This document shows, in pieces, positions 24,000 through 38,264 of a stretch of DNA of 64,000 bases. Where the stretch lies: positions 109,213 through 173,212 of the forward strand of contig MU128957.1 of the NCBI GenBank assembly GCA_014904985.1. Reading direction: 5' to 3'. The notes under the pieces were generated by a model. That model was not told the origin of the DNA and did no database searches. It saw only the letters and a program-made list of their open reading frames with translations. Origin of the DNA: Hydnum rufescens UP504. Its lineage: Eukaryota; Basidiomycota; Agaricomycetes; Cantharellales; Hydnaceae. Within the stretch, counting starts at the first letter, position 1. Every line of letters begins with the position of its first letter. A program made the translations under genes and the position numbers.

Positions 24000-25827
24000 A
24001 TAAACACACGCACATACACAGATATTAGGGGCTACAAAACAAAAAGAAAATAACCCCTTCCGGCCCGTAAAGGGCCCCTGCAGCTGCGAAGCATGCATGC
24101 ATTGCGGTGGATTTTCCACAACCCCGCTCGCGTATATTGCCCCCGAATGTGTGTGTGTGTGCGTGTGTGTGTGTGTATTTATTCTTGCCCTTCTTCGCCC
24201 CCCCACCCGCATACTACGGTACTGTATATATGCCCCAGGGCTTCAGATGACGAGATTTCGTTCGCGTGCCTCGGCGGTCGCGGGTAGGATCGATTCTATA
24301 ATTATTTCTAATTCTGTGAAAAAAAAGGGATTGAAAGAGGTCGGCCGGAGGAAGCGCGCCAAAAATAATTTAATCTGGCATATATATACGATGATGGGAT
24401 GAGATGCATGGATTGCTTCCCTGTCATTCCCATTTCCTTTGCGAATATCGAATATTCCACACCCGCATCCCCCCCTCCCCCCCTAGGGGTTGAACAAAGG
24501 GACAAATGAGCCGGCAAGTATTAGCCAGTAACAGTAATACTGTAACAAGAGTACGTAAACCCCGTCAGCCTCTCAGGAGGGGGGCGGGGGGTCCGGACCC
24601 TCCGCCGTCTCCCCACAATCCGCCGATACTGTACTATAGAAAAAAAAATAATTCGAAATAATTAGGCGGTCGAATGTATACCGCCAGAGAAGAACAGGTG
24701 TGAAGGTTCGGGTCACACACACACCCTTCAATTCCATCAGTGTTTTGCATGCATGCATTGCACACGTTACACGTACACGTACACAGTTTTTCAGTGATGT
24801 GCGAATTTCCATTTTCCATTCTCTCTCACATATTACACCACCTGCAACCTGCAACCTGCACGCCTCATGACCTGGCGAATCGATTTTCTCTAATAACACC
24901 TGTGGGGACCTACCTAGCCCAAACGTCCGTGCGAAGGAGTGGGAAAATGCTGTAATCCGGATATTGGGGGAATTGCACTACCCAAGCGCTTCCATGCGCA
25001 TGACTCACAAGAAGTTATGCCGAGAGCTACCAGCCAGCCTTCTTCGAGTGTGAGTTTTATTGATTTCTTATTGGAGGATAGCATACAATTGATGCCTAGA
25101 GCCCCTGGTTCGGGTTGCCATTCCGGTTAAGAGGGGCCATCACGGGACTGGGAGCCGGACTTCCGAAGTATTGCCAGGTAGGACTCGAAATCGGCACTCA
25201 AAGGAGCACATATAATATAGCAGAACTGCGAAACTGCGATTACAAGCGCTAGTGCGCTAGGAATTGGTTTTTGGGAAGAATGGGGAGGGGGGTTGAGAGA
25301 AACATGTGAGGATGCGATTCTATAGAAGGGATTCGGGAGAGACCGGGCACAAACCAGCGAAAAAGAGATAGACGAAAAAAGTAATTGAAACAAGATGTGT
25401 GTGGGGGTCAAAGTGTGGAGAGAATCAGGACAACATACTTCACCAACGGCAATTGCGAAACCAGGAAGAACACAAAGTCCAAAGTGAAACGCGATGTGGA
25501 TAATGCGGGGTCAGATGTTTTATACAGAGGGAGAGAAAGAATGGTTTTTGGAATCGAAGTTGGTGGGGAGCGACGAAATTGTAAATGGGATAGCGGCAGG
25601 TGAAAGGGCGATCTCTTTGACGATTAAGAAGACGAGTTGTGACACAGACGAACCCAGAAATCCCCGATGAAAACAGAAAAAGCAAAAACGATAAGCGAGA
25701 TGGAGACGGATGAATGCAGGAGCGCGCGCTTGCATACAGAGGGAACGGTGAACGACGAAACCGATACTTTCATGCCCAGATTTTCTTTGGGGGTGGGGGT
25801 TGCATTCAAAGTTGCGAGTGCATCACG
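24000..25827. other. Gene-free region with simple repeats
   Basis: Lies 3' of RBG1 and 3' of the minus-strand gene ending at 25828. It holds a GT microsatellite (24149-24176), runs of C near 24470-24484, GCATGCATGCATTG near 24747 and three CTGCAACC words near 24841. Open frames here are low-complexity and not supported. Confidence 0.5.
24149..24176. repeat. GT dinucleotide microsatellite
   Basis: About 14 GT units with one GC interruption. Confidence 0.9.
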
Positions 25828-26702
25828 CTATGATGCTGCGCCAGGACGTGTGGACCATCGTCTGCCTCGCTGGGACTGGGCGACGAATTGGGAGCCGAAA
25901 CCGATGGGAGCTGCGATATATGCGTTGGAAGCTGAGGGGGCGGAGCGTTGGGCGTGAACGGCAGCAATATAGAAAGGATCGGAGGAGACGAAAGAGGAGG
26001 GAGAGGGGAGTTGCTGATGATGCGGTGGGACATATGTGAAGGGGGCTGAAGTTGAATTGGAGTGGGTGGAACCCCGGCGTCGTGATGGGGGGGAGTGAGG
26101 GTTACTAGGGTTATTGGTGGAATATTGGCCCGAGGAGAATGCGCTGGTGGGCCGGGGGTCGAAATCGGACTCGGTTTCAGTCGTGGGGGACGTGAGCTCT
26201 TCTTCTACCTCGTCCATCTCGTCCCAGTCTGCTTGGGCGTCGGCTTGCATAGCTACCCTCCCGCTCGTTCCAGTACTGATAACGCCACTGCCACTACCGG
26301 TAGAAAGGCTGTTGCTCCGGTTGCGGCTGACACTCCGACTCCGATTCGTGGCGGTTCCAGCCAGAGACGATGGGCCCCAGAGAGGGCTCGGGGAGGAGGT
26401 TGGGGTATTATTTGGACCATAGGCGGAAGTGGCGGTGGTGGTATATCCTAAAGCGTTCGTGGGGTGATGCAGTCCGAGCGACTGCGTGTGGATGGGGGAT
26501 GGGTAGGAGGCAGGAGAGGGGTTGGATCGGAGAGACTGTGCGAGTTGGGCCTACGGGGGGGCAAGCGGTGATGGGTGAGTAGCGTGCCCTGGGGGGGTAT
26601 AATGGAAGAGCGTACCTGCAAAGTGGCGATGTCGATTTGCTCCTGGCCGATGTGCTGGCCGTTGAAGGTGGCGACGAGGTCATCGACTTCGATTCTACTC
26701 AT
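25828..26702 (-). CDS. Conserved-looking disordered small protein
   Basis: Two exons join in frame: MSRIEVDDLVATFNGQHIGQ and EQIDIATLQ, then AQLAQSLRSNPSP after an intron near 26535-26600. Total is about 255 residues. The N-terminal 40 residues look like an ordered helix pair; the rest is rich in Ser, Pro, Thr and Asn with an acidic stretch (WDEMDEVEEELTS), so probably disordered. I do not recognise the family and suggest no function. The gene is believable because splice sites, start and a continuous frame agree, and codon use is of the local coding type. A 10-base tandem repeat lies 156 bases upstream of its start. Confidence 0.6.
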
Positions 26703-26857
26703 GGTGGGTTGTGGTTGGAGGAGAGGAAGATTTGCATGTGGTTTATTTCAGAGAAACTTGTTGAATTGCGGGCCGGGTGGCCTAGTTTGTGCCGGAACGG
26801 AAGAGTAACGCGAACTAGCAACTGAAACTGAGAACATGAACCAATTCGGGGCAGCCG

Positions 26858-26907
26858 CTGGGGGCCACTGGGGGCCACTGAGGGTCACTGGGAGCCACTG
26901 GGTCCCA
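26858..26907. repeat. 10-bp tandem repeat, five units
   Basis: Five head-to-tail units of CTGGGGGCCA with drift in units 3 to 5. They lie 156-205 bases upstream of the start codon of the minus-strand gene at 26702, within its likely promoter. Confidence 0.85.
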
Positions 26908-27330
26908 GACAAGGCCCTTATCGCGGACTGTCTGGCCCCGCCACAGACACACTCTGGACCGCTCTCCACGATCCCACAACGGCCCTGGCAACATAACTGG
27001 CAACTCTCTTATGATAGGTCCATCCGATAACACTCCATCCAGTCCCACATCGGATCGGAAATCCCTCCCAATCAAGCATCCTTCACTCCAGCACATAAAT
27101 TAAATACAAATGAGCCTCTGCTACTCTCTACCGCTCCTCGCCCTGGCCAGCCACTCTACAAATTACAAGGACGCCACGAACACGACCCCGGCTCGAGCGG
27201 GCAACTCTACCGCGTTAGGAATCGACTGCGTACAATACATACCAGATAGAATGATCCACGAATCCACCCGTTTTATTACGCTCTTGCAATCGCACGTGAT
27301 TGCTCTCGCGCCTGTGGATCTATAGCTCTT

Positions 27331-27414
27331 GCCCATGCTCCCGCCCATGCTCCTGCCCACGCTGCCGCCTGCGCTTCCACCCACGCTGCCGCCCGCACTG
27401 CTACCCATGGCTGC
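27331..27414. repeat. 12-bp minisatellite, about seven units
   Basis: Seven diverged units close to GCCCACGCTGCC. The period of 12 gives repeating peptides in any frame. The minus-strand frame over it (GGS-rich) and the plus-strand frame (LPP-rich) are by-products, not supported genes. Confidence 0.8.
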
Positions 27415-29623
27415 CACCGACAGTGTCCTCCATGCTGCCGCCCATTTAGTAACTCGCTCTCTCTCCCACTTCGCCAGCTTGCTGGTATCAGTCCCGGTCC
27501 GCTTTATCAGAAGAAAGTAATCCAGACCCAGACTAACGCAACTTATCGTGAATACTTGCCGCTTTCATTTTCTAAACGGAAGGCCGTACGTGGCGATCCA
27601 ACAGCTCTCTTATCATTGGGCCGATCGCCTCGCCCTTCGAGGAAGGCCTCTGGCCTGCCATGTGCGCGGAAACAATGAATTAATAGTGGAGAGATATCAT
27701 TATATGACATAGTAACTGACCAGTTCTCGCTCCCCTTCCCCTGCCCTATGAAGAGACAGAACCCGAATTCTCCCTCTCCCTCTCCCTCTCCGCCTGCGTG
27801 GCCTTTTCCGCAATGCGCGACAATGCGTGGTTCTGTATACCCCCGTTGGCTATCCTTCTCGGAATTAACTCGAGAGATTTAAAAGAAGACCATAGATTAT
27901 GATAGCTGCGTATCATCCCTTCCTGAATCTAGAAATCTAGAGGGAAAACAAGTCACCAATTCACGTGTGTGCTTTTTCTCCGGTGCGGCCTGCTTCCGAT
28001 ACACGGCCCGTTCGAAGTTTTTTCATTCCCCTTTTTTTTTGCTTTTTTCGTTCCTGTTCGGTGGTGGGAGATTAATTGGTTACATCCTTCCCTCCCACCT
28101 ACTGTGTCCTCGCACTACTTGGGCCCCAATCAACGCGCTCAATACCCCCCCATGCAATGCTATACACAGCGATTGGGAAAAGCGACAATTAGGTGACTGG
28201 TTTATCAACATATTATCTGCTTTTTTTTTTTTTTTTATAATTACGGGGGTTTCGGCAGCGAGCCCCGCAATAATCTAGAATTGAGCTCCGAAATCGAATA
28301 TCAGGCCCTTGGGAATTCCGCTGGAAATCAAGGTATTCCCTTATCTCGCATGCATACATGTATGCATGCATTCACGCTGCATGCAATTGCAATCCTCCAA
28401 TTTCCACTGCTCTTTTTGTCGATATTATATAGGTACAGTCATCCAGATGAGTTGCATTTGGAATGTTTCCCCGTGTGTAAGAACAAGGGCTCGTCAGGTT
28501 CCAGGTTCCAAAGCCGCCTAGCCGCCGGCTCACGATCGAAAAAGAAAAGAAAAAGGAAAGAACGAAAGCAACATCCGAGGTTTGATTTGATTTCATCCTT
28601 AAAAAAGTAACAGGCAGGCAAAAGAAGATAGTGACGTAAACCGCCGGCGGGAGACCGTCTTCCGATAGGGCATAAAGAGGGACTGTTAAGGGCCATGAAC
28701 ATCCCAGCGGTGAATCCGGCCGGAATATTTAAGACCCCCCCCCCCCAGTCCCAGTTCAGAGCAGAAGGGTCGATTCGATCCAGGGAAATAAAGGCAGATA
28801 TAGTACTGTAAATGATAAAGAAAAAAAAAAAAAAAAAAAGTCGAACGCGGGGAGCGAGGAGGAGGCTCCACATCCCTGATGAAGGAAATGCGGCATAAAA
28901 TCGGAGCGGCGAGAAGAACTCGGCCTCAGGCTCGGGCGCGCAGTAAACTGAAGGAAGGCGGAACATTTTACTTGCGCGCGCGCGCGTCGCGCCCGAAAAT
29001 GTTCAGTGATGGGTTCCAGGAACGACCAATGATTGATCCTCGATAGCTGACACTATGGTCGACAGGGGAAAAAGGAAAAATGATAGTGGGTGATGCTTAT
29101 CTGCATCCAGACCCAGAAAGTTCATGACCCAAGGTAGATGAGTAGAACAGCACTCATATGGTAGCCAGAGACAACAATATTTAATGCCAATGAGTAATCA
29201 TAGATTAAAGAACAAGGGTTGCTAGGGAGATCGATAAAACGCACAGAGCCATTGAAGGTCGAGCACATTAGAGAGATAAACAGTAGCCGAGGACGGAGAA
29301 AAGAAATAGAGCTCGGCCCTAAGAGGTCCAAGAACTTCCGTAACACAAGAATGATAGGGCCGTACATGATGCGATATCTCAGGCTCGTAATTAAAAGAAA
29401 AAGGGACGACAACCTAATTCGTGCTTCATCCGCAGGTAGACAATTTGGGTTGATAAGCGCCCACCAGTATTAGGCTTCTGTAGGGATCAGGAATGAGGCT
29501 CAGGGTGGATTAAGATCTGGCTACAAAACGTTGATTGCTAGATAGATTGTAGTCGTAGCCAGACCGAGCTTGGACCGAGCAAGCTATGCACAATGGAGAG
29601 TCCCAATGGCAGCTTCCGAGTAA
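27415..29623. other. Gene-free region with homopolymers
   Basis: No gene is supported. It contains CCCTCT runs near 27771, a T run near 28220-28236, a C run near 28734-28746, an A run near 28820-28839, a GC alternation near 28974-28986 and a near-palindrome GCATGCATACATGTATGCATGC near 28347. The right end is the downstream side of the protease gene. Confidence 0.5.
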
Positions 29624-31388
<1,765 letters not shown>

Positions 31389-31464
31389 AGTGGAAGATAC
31401 AGATTATCGGGATGAGGGGGGGATGGTGTATCGATATGGGAGTACTTGGGTTTTCCCAAGGGCA

Positions 31465-31470
31465 TTTATA
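31465..31470 (-). promoter_or_regulatory. TATA box of the S8 protease gene
   Basis: TATAAA on the minus strand, about 80 bases upstream of the start codon at 31388. Confidence 0.55.
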
Positions 31471-33989
31471 TCCAGGCATGGTCCACACGAGTCGGTTGGT
31501 GTCAGGGAGAGACTTTCCAGTCAGAGACTGACTGACAAGGATCAATTCGTCATACTGAGACAGACACGGGCACTGGCGGAACTTCTTGAGCGTCTCGGCC
31601 ATGTACGGGGAGCATTCATCGAAGAAGCACAAGTAAAGGACACGGCCCCTCCACAACCTCTTCGTAGAGACAATCCGCAGGATGATTGACAGAAATATTT
31701 GACAGCGTGGCGATCCACAAGGTTTCCAGATGCCTCACCTAACACCACGAAGATAGGACGGGCATCATCTGGGCCAAATCCATATGGAGGCTGGTTGAGA
31801 TCCTGCCTACACCGGTCTGACCTGAGGACCAAGGTCACTTTGGGTCTCAGTCCTTAGATAATAGATACGTAATGGAATCGATCAGAATCTGTATGTCTCC
31901 ACAAACTGTGCGAGTGTTCCCATTTTGCCCAGTGGGGAGCTCGTATAGAAGGAGAAGTCACGTGGTAAATATTTATATGGTTCCCTAAGGGGAGGGTATA
32001 GGAAATTTTTTATATTATATAAGGTTTTTAACAAGACAAAAGCACACGATATCTTACAATAGTCCCAAGGAATGGCGACGGAGAGGAGAGGCTAGCAAAT
32101 GGTGGGTCGAGTCGGTGCAAGCCGTGTTTTGCTTCCGACGACCGAGCGACACGACTGAGAGCCTGAGACGTTCACTGATCCAGAGAGCTTCCCGGACATT
32201 CGTTTCCCCACCTCCCACCCCATTGTATTTACTGTCTCAGTTGTGATGGCAGCAGTTGATCCCTCCCTAGCCGCACAATCAGGTCTGCCGCGCCCCACCC
32301 ACCGAAACCCGCGAAGCGACTGCTTGGTAGTCTCTTCGCTAGTAGAGACAAGAGCCGTTAGACGAACGAACGGTAACAAGCTCGCTACCTGGCCCGTGCT
32401 TCTTATTAAAAACTCTTGACTTCCCTTGAGCCTCCGTGACTCCGTCAGCACACCATTTGGCTGTTACCATACAACACCGAGAATGCGAGACTGCAAATCG
32501 TGGTCTCTCCTTTCAAAGAAAAGTGCCTTTTTTTCTTGCAGGAATAGAAACAGGCCGTGCCATCTCCCATCGAAGCGCTACGCTACACCCCAGGTATTTC
32601 GGATTCGATCAATTCTGCAGTTTGTACGGTGTCGATGAAGGGGACCGCCGAATCACGAGCGGATAACTGGGGGTTTACACCACGTTGACGACTGTCCGCT
32701 CTTGGTGACTCCGGTAAATCAATTCGATCGTCGTTATCACCTCCTTTGCTTGCTCGGGCTATTTTCAGCAGCATCAGAGATGGACTGGGTTGTATTTTCG
32801 GTGGACTACTGTAACCTTTACTATCAGCTTGCTTACATCTTCCTCCTGAACCGCTTGACCCGTATTTCTGTACCAATGAAGGCTGATCGAGCGCCCTATC
32901 GGACAACCTGTTTGCGGTCTATAAATCGAGAATTACGCACACTAGTCTCCTTTCACTGTGGGGACTGTGTGTGTATTAATCAAACCCCCTTGTTCAGTCG
33001 TTAGCAATCCTTCGTTCTCTTTGGGCTCAACTCCGAAATCAGCCTGAGCTGTGCTCGTACGCGGATTGAGCTTAAGCTGGTCTTCCTGTGCGTCCTCTCC
33101 GAATTTGACCCATGTAGCCTTGGTGCCTTTGACGGTGCAGCATAATTGTGGCTGTAACAAACTCAGACTCGCGGACCGTATGGTAACCGTGAGTGGAATG
33201 GCCTAATTTTCGCATTGGAGAGAACCTGGAGGGTAATACGAAGGCATCATCAAATTTCTCCATGGTACATATATAAACAGGAATCCAAACCAATCACGAT
33301 TACACTTACCCACCATCTAGTTGCTCGCTTCCGTAGTGAGCACGGGCCACGCGGAACGTATAGACGTGGGGTCACGAATGGGTCCCTTGCGACGGGTATG
33401 TGCAGAAGACTAGCAAATACTTGTCAAGGTCGATTGCGATACTCTAGAGGATTTTATTCTGCGCACACCACGAAGAACATTCACAGAGCCTATCGCCCCA
33501 AACTATCAGAAATCCTGGGGAGTGAGAAACGAATGATGTTCAATTACCATAGGGTTGGGCCTCCGGCTGGGGGCTGCGGCAGGAAATTATCCAGAGAGAT
33601 GAGAGGTTCCTCCGCGCGGCACGAGACAATATGATGTTATCGCAATCACAATGGGTTTTAACTGATGTTTGCCGAGAATTCAGTTGGATACGGACTTATC
33701 TGCTGGTCAATATTCACACCAAATATTGAAGAATGGGACCAGACCCCCCCCCCCCCTCAGGATTCGCGCAACATCGTAAAATAACAGAGCATTTGATCAG
33801 AGCCAACCAAACAGGTACGTCCCCAGAGACCAGCGCACATGATGGCTGGGATGACAGCACCCGTTGCAATTGGGCCCAGGCCCACAATTACCAGGCGCAA
33901 GCATTAAATGAGTCGCAGATTCAATGGTCTACTACATTACCAAAGAAGACCGTGAAATAAGAGCGTCGCCCGAGAGGTGTTGCTTGAGG
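31471..33989. other. No gene supported; possible remnants
   Basis: Open frames at 32092-32451 and 32942-33293 (both minus) show no motif I recognise. The latter has a plausible hydrophilic peptide (KGTKATWVKFGEDAQEDQL) that could be part of a small unknown gene, but no complete splice model could be built. A run of C lies near 33747-33757. Confidence 0.35.
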
Positions 33990-36300
33990 TGCCGGGAGGT
34001 GCCGTGCTTGATTCCGCACCGCGTTTGTCTCATCTGCCCAAGTTCAGGTTGGTTTATTACCCCTGTTTACGCGTTTTTAGACTTGATCGCGATAAGACTC
34101 GGTCCTGATGGTTCGAGTTCCCCCTTGCAACGCGTCTGTTACAATTCAATGCAACGGAGAGGATCTGCCTGAGTACTCATATGAACTCCGTGACCAATCA
34201 GCCACCTGTTACATCCCATCGGAGGAGGGAAAAGTATAGTTCTCTCTCAAGAGAGGAGGCTGGACTTTCAGAAGGAATGACCTCCCCTTTCTATAGCATT
34301 TCCAACTTTGCATCGCCCGTACTCCATCCAAGACCTCATTATGCGTAAAGGTGTACTTTGACGGAGGAGAAGACTGCGCGATCCATGTAGTTTTCCCACG
34401 GTGCAAAGAGGACAGCAAGGAAATATACGATTCACTTCGTGTTAATCGATCCACGGAAAGACGGTGGGTTTTTCGTCCTTGATGCGAATCGTGCTTCCGA
34501 ACTGATGTCGCGCCTTTGCATAGTTTGGTCTTTGCAAAATTGAAGCTAACTGGTACATGGCCCGATAAATAGCTGAAATATTGGCGGCTTATTATTGTTG
34601 ACTTAGATGACGAGGATGCTCTCTCTGCCACATCCTGCATTGACTACAATGCGCTGGGGACCATTCGTGTGGAGATGACGCATGTCGTTGAGGTTCGACT
34701 TCCTTCGTCCGATTCCCGTGGAGTTTGGAGTTGGAATCAGGATGTTGTGCATTCTGGGACCGTCCATGAACGTGCAAAGAAATCTGGGGGGCATATCGTG
34801 TCGTAAGCTCTGGCCGCATTACTCCCCTGGTTGTGTGGCTAGCTCAAGGTGGAAAACCAGTCTTGGCGAGGAAATAAAGGTACCTGTGTCCCGATCTCGT
34901 TCATCGAGAGAATGCCATTACCTTCTTCCACCACACGGTTGAGCATTTACTTCTAATCGTTCCATCACATGATCTCATTGGATGTTTGGTCTGGACAGAA
35001 GTCACCTTTCGATATGCCCCTTACGGTTCGTTCTTTTCCCGTGCTCATATACTCATGCTATGTCCCTGATGCCGCTTTAGATGTTCTTCGTGCTAGAGGG
35101 ATAATCCCTACTCCACCAGTGCCACTGGGCAATGCAAGTCCCGCCAGCCTAGATGGTTGTGCCGTATCTAATGCCCCGCCTCCCGCCAATGTCAAGCGTG
35201 AGAGAGAAGATGGCGATGATTTATCAGATCGGTTGGGCTTTTCGGATGAGGAAGAGGCCAGGATGTATGCGCGCCTAAAGGTATGTCTGTGTTTCTCTCT
35301 GGCTTTTGGTTCCTTGTTTGTCAGGAGGACTCACGCTTGACGGTCCCGCACAGGCCAAGAAAATGGCCAAACGATCCAACTTGGCCAAGACTAAATTCGA
35401 AGAAAACGGCATACCCGCCGGGATCTTCAAATGCGGCGAAGTCATCGACCTCACGGAGGATGATTGACGAGAATCCCCCCCTGAAACTGTCGTCAAGGTG
35501 AGTACTATCCAGTGCTCTAGCTTGGCCGGTGTGTAGTCAAGTGCTAACCCGGGACTCGCTGTCCAATGAACAGACCTGACGCTGGTGCTAATAACCGATT
35601 AGGTGATGCGAACAGTTTACATCTTTCGATTTTTGAACCACGGTCCCCTTCTCTATACACTTATCCACCAACTACATATAAAGACATCTACGACCCCAAA
35701 ACCCTGGCTTTTAATTCTGTTTCCACGTTCGGTTGGCCATCCTCAGGTCGTGATGTGGAACTGTGACAAAGCCACCCATTCAGACCTACTGGACTTTCCT
35801 TGGCAGCCCTGGAGGGTGTAGAGCAATAATGCCAGATGTGCTATATTATGTATATAATAACGAAAAAACCGGCGTTTGGCCATACGTTGTACAGTATTGA
35901 GAAAGTATCAATCGCGATCGCGGTTCAACAGAAGGAAGGCAATCGAGATTCCCAGTCCTTTTGAAGAGTAGATCTGGTATGAGAAGCCCTTGTTTCCCCA
36001 CAACCAGACTCTTACCCATTCGCCTTTGCATGTCTCCTTGCCGCTTTGCCTTGGAGCGCCCAAATCGGTCTCCACTGGCTCCAGCATGAGCTTGCATCGC
36101 ACGACTGAGCAGGACCCACGCACTGCTGACACGCTGCGTACGCGGCGGTACTTGGACACGGGAATCTGCTCAGGGAAGTTGGTGGGTGCAAGGAAGAACA
36201 AGGAAATGGGTATGGAGGGACTCGGTGTCACGGTGACATTGACGGCCTTCGTCGGAAGATGTGGGTGTTGGAGTGAGTGTCGGAGATAAGCGCGACCCTG
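33990..36300. repeat. Direct duplication, unit 1 (DUF7918 block)
   Basis: Matches 38265-40550 along its length, from CCGTGCTTGATTCCGCACCG near 34001 (also 38286) to the C-terminal exon and on into the downstream sequence (GTGGGTGCAAGGAAGAACA near 36181 and 40441). Exons are better kept than introns. The two units are about 4.26 kb apart. Each carries one DUF7918 gene, suggesting tandem gene duplication. Confidence 0.85.
34108..35467 (+). CDS. DUF7918-domain protein, paralog 1
   Basis: Fungal protein of the DUF7918 type (function unknown, expanded in Agaricomycetes). Seven exons join in frame: start MVRVPPCNASVTIQCNGEDL and YSYELRDQSATCYIPSEEGK; then HFQLCIARTPSKTSLCVKVY with FDGGEDCAIHV; LVFAKLKLTDDEDALSATS; GTIRVEMTHVVEV; HSGTVHERAKKSGGHIV; SLGEEIKVPVS; EVTFRYAPYDVLRARGIIP. 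The tail is basic and acidic and ends GEVIDLTEDD, which resembles a SUMO-interacting motif (V-I-D-L followed by acidic residues). No stop or shift was found, so probably intact. Boundaries are supported by the second copy, which splices the same way. The start could lie upstream in an unseen exon. Confidence 0.75.
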
Positions 36301-36564
36301 AGAGGCTATGCCGACAACCTCGCGAATCGTTATTCGCCAATCTACCTCTTGGATCCCAGCCAGCAAAGCCCTTGGGGAAAACCCTGGTCTCCTTTCCCTC
36401 CCCCATCCTGTTGATGATGGTGTGGTTTTTGTTGGTGTTTAGTCGTGAGTCCCACCCGCCCATCCCGTGCCCCCCCCGCACAGTCGGGCCGGGTGCCGGG
36501 TTCTCACGGGCCAAATTGCCTGCGACCCTCTCTGCCGCAAGTCTCGGTCTTTTCCCGGGTGTTA
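36301..36564. other. No gene supported
   Basis: Spacer between duplicated unit 1 and the inverted duplication. A C-rich stretch lies at 36470-36480. Confidence 0.4.
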
Positions 36565-37932
36565 CATAATCCGAGTCGCCGCCGGATTTCGCCGCATACG
36601 TAAATGGCCGTCAATCTTGTGACCCCGATTTCTCCATGACAAGAGAAGCTAGACACTCGAGATTCAGTGTGAGACCTCGTATAATATATCTCCAGGTCAT
36701 GTCGAGGCCAGAATTACGATTTTTCAATTTTTAGAGATTTTAATTTTCAAACAGTATTTCCCTATTTATGCGCCCAGTTTTGGCCCGATGGATACCATTT
36801 TTAAATATGTTATTAGGCTCATATATATCCACCTAATGTTGAAGCCCAATTTTTAAAATTCCCATTTTGAGAATTTTCATATAGCAAAGTGTACTAGGAG
36901 GTCTGCCGAGTTGAATCCCAAGTGAAATTTCACAAAATGCTCCTACTCCTCCACGAATTGGCACATGTGTTCACCAACATATATTGAAAATTGTCTCATG
37001 AGGATTAGTTGATTGCTCCAAAAATGCGAGCTCAAATTATGGCTTAGTGAATGTAGTGGATTTCCAACCAAAAAACTCGTAGACCAATTCATCCAGGGCA
37101 CCCGGTCCATCGCCCATCGGAGATATACCTCAAATCGCTTCCCGGAGCACATTCCGTGCAATATACCACCAACATTCATCGAGTACCAAGGGAGCCAGGA
37201 TTGCCTCGAAGTTGTGGTCCGGCAGTCTCCGGACTTTTATGCATGGCGGACGCCGGACGGAAGTGAAAAGACAGGTATTGGATCCGAGTCATCAGACGGA
37301 TATAAATTATACCCTTAGTGAATTTTGGTGTTGTAATGCACGGAATGTGCTCCGGGAAGCGATTTGCGGCATATCTCCGATGGGCGATGGACCGGGTGCC
37401 CTGGATGAATTGGTCTACGAGTTTTTTGGTTGGAAATCCACTACATTCACTAAGCCATAATTTGAGCTCGCATTTTTGGAGCAATCAACTAATCCTCATG
37501 AGACAATTTTCAATATATGTTGGTGAACACATGTGCCAATTCGTGGAGGAGTAGGAGCATTTTGTGAAATTTCACTTGGGATTCAACTCGGCAGACCTCC
37601 TAGTACACTTTGCTATATGAAAATTCTCAAAATGGGAATTTTAAAAATTGGGCTTCGACATTAGGTGGATATATATGAGCCTAATAACATATTTAAAAAT
37701 GGTATCCATCGGGCCAAAACTGGGCGCATAAATAGGGAAATACTGTTTGAAAATTAAAATCTCTAAAAATTGAAAAATCGTAATTCTGGCCTCGACATGA
37801 CCTGGAGATATATTATACGAGGTCTCACACTGAATCTCGAGTGTCTAGCTTCTCTTGTCATGGAGAAATCGGGGTCACAAGATTGACGGCCATTTACGTA
37901 TGCGGCGAAATCCGGCGGCGACTCGGATTATG
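36565..37932. repeat. Long inverted duplication, two ~614-bp arms
   Basis: Arms 36565-37178 and 37319-37932 are reverse complements with only about three differences seen along most of their length (one T/C near 36841, two near 37128-37132) until they fray at the inner ends. They flank a 140-base centre. The arms are AT-rich and gene-free; the frames in them are mirror products. No target-site duplication is clear at the outer ends (CATAATCCGAGT on the left mirrored on the right). It may be two copies of one element head-to-head or a foldback element. Confidence 0.85.
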
Positions 37933-38264
37933 AAAACGACAGTAATCGGATTTAAAAATATTTTCGGATTTTATGTTTATTTTCCGTTGCAATTACCGTT
38001 AATTTCCGGCCTACCATCTTCAGATTGAGCATGCTGGATCGCCAGGGCGTGTGAGAAGACACATTAGGCACCTGAGCAGGGTGGAAGTATCAATGAGAGG
38101 TTGACTCTGTATCCTTATTATACACATAGGTATACAAAAAAGGATTCAAGTCGACTAAGTCAAGTCCCAAATTTGGCTTGGACTTCGGAGATAAGTCAAG
38201 TCTAAGCCACGCCAAGCCGAGTCGCGGCAACACTATGCGATGCTAGACTCGTGACCCGGTCACG

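Noticed and set aside
24097..24402. 101-residue frame across the GT microsatellite
   Set aside because: Cys-Val repeats come from the GT run; no coding evidence.
27110..27325. 71-residue plus frame with a signal-peptide-like start
   Set aside because: Hydrophobic start is short, no cysteine pattern, no splice or promoter support, and it lies in repeat-rich DNA.
36943..37554. Two nearly identical frames of about 78 residues
   Set aside because: They are mirror products of the inverted arms, not a duplicated gene.
36565..37932. LTR retrotransposon
   Set aside because: The repeats are inverted, not direct, and there is no reverse transcriptase or integrase motif.
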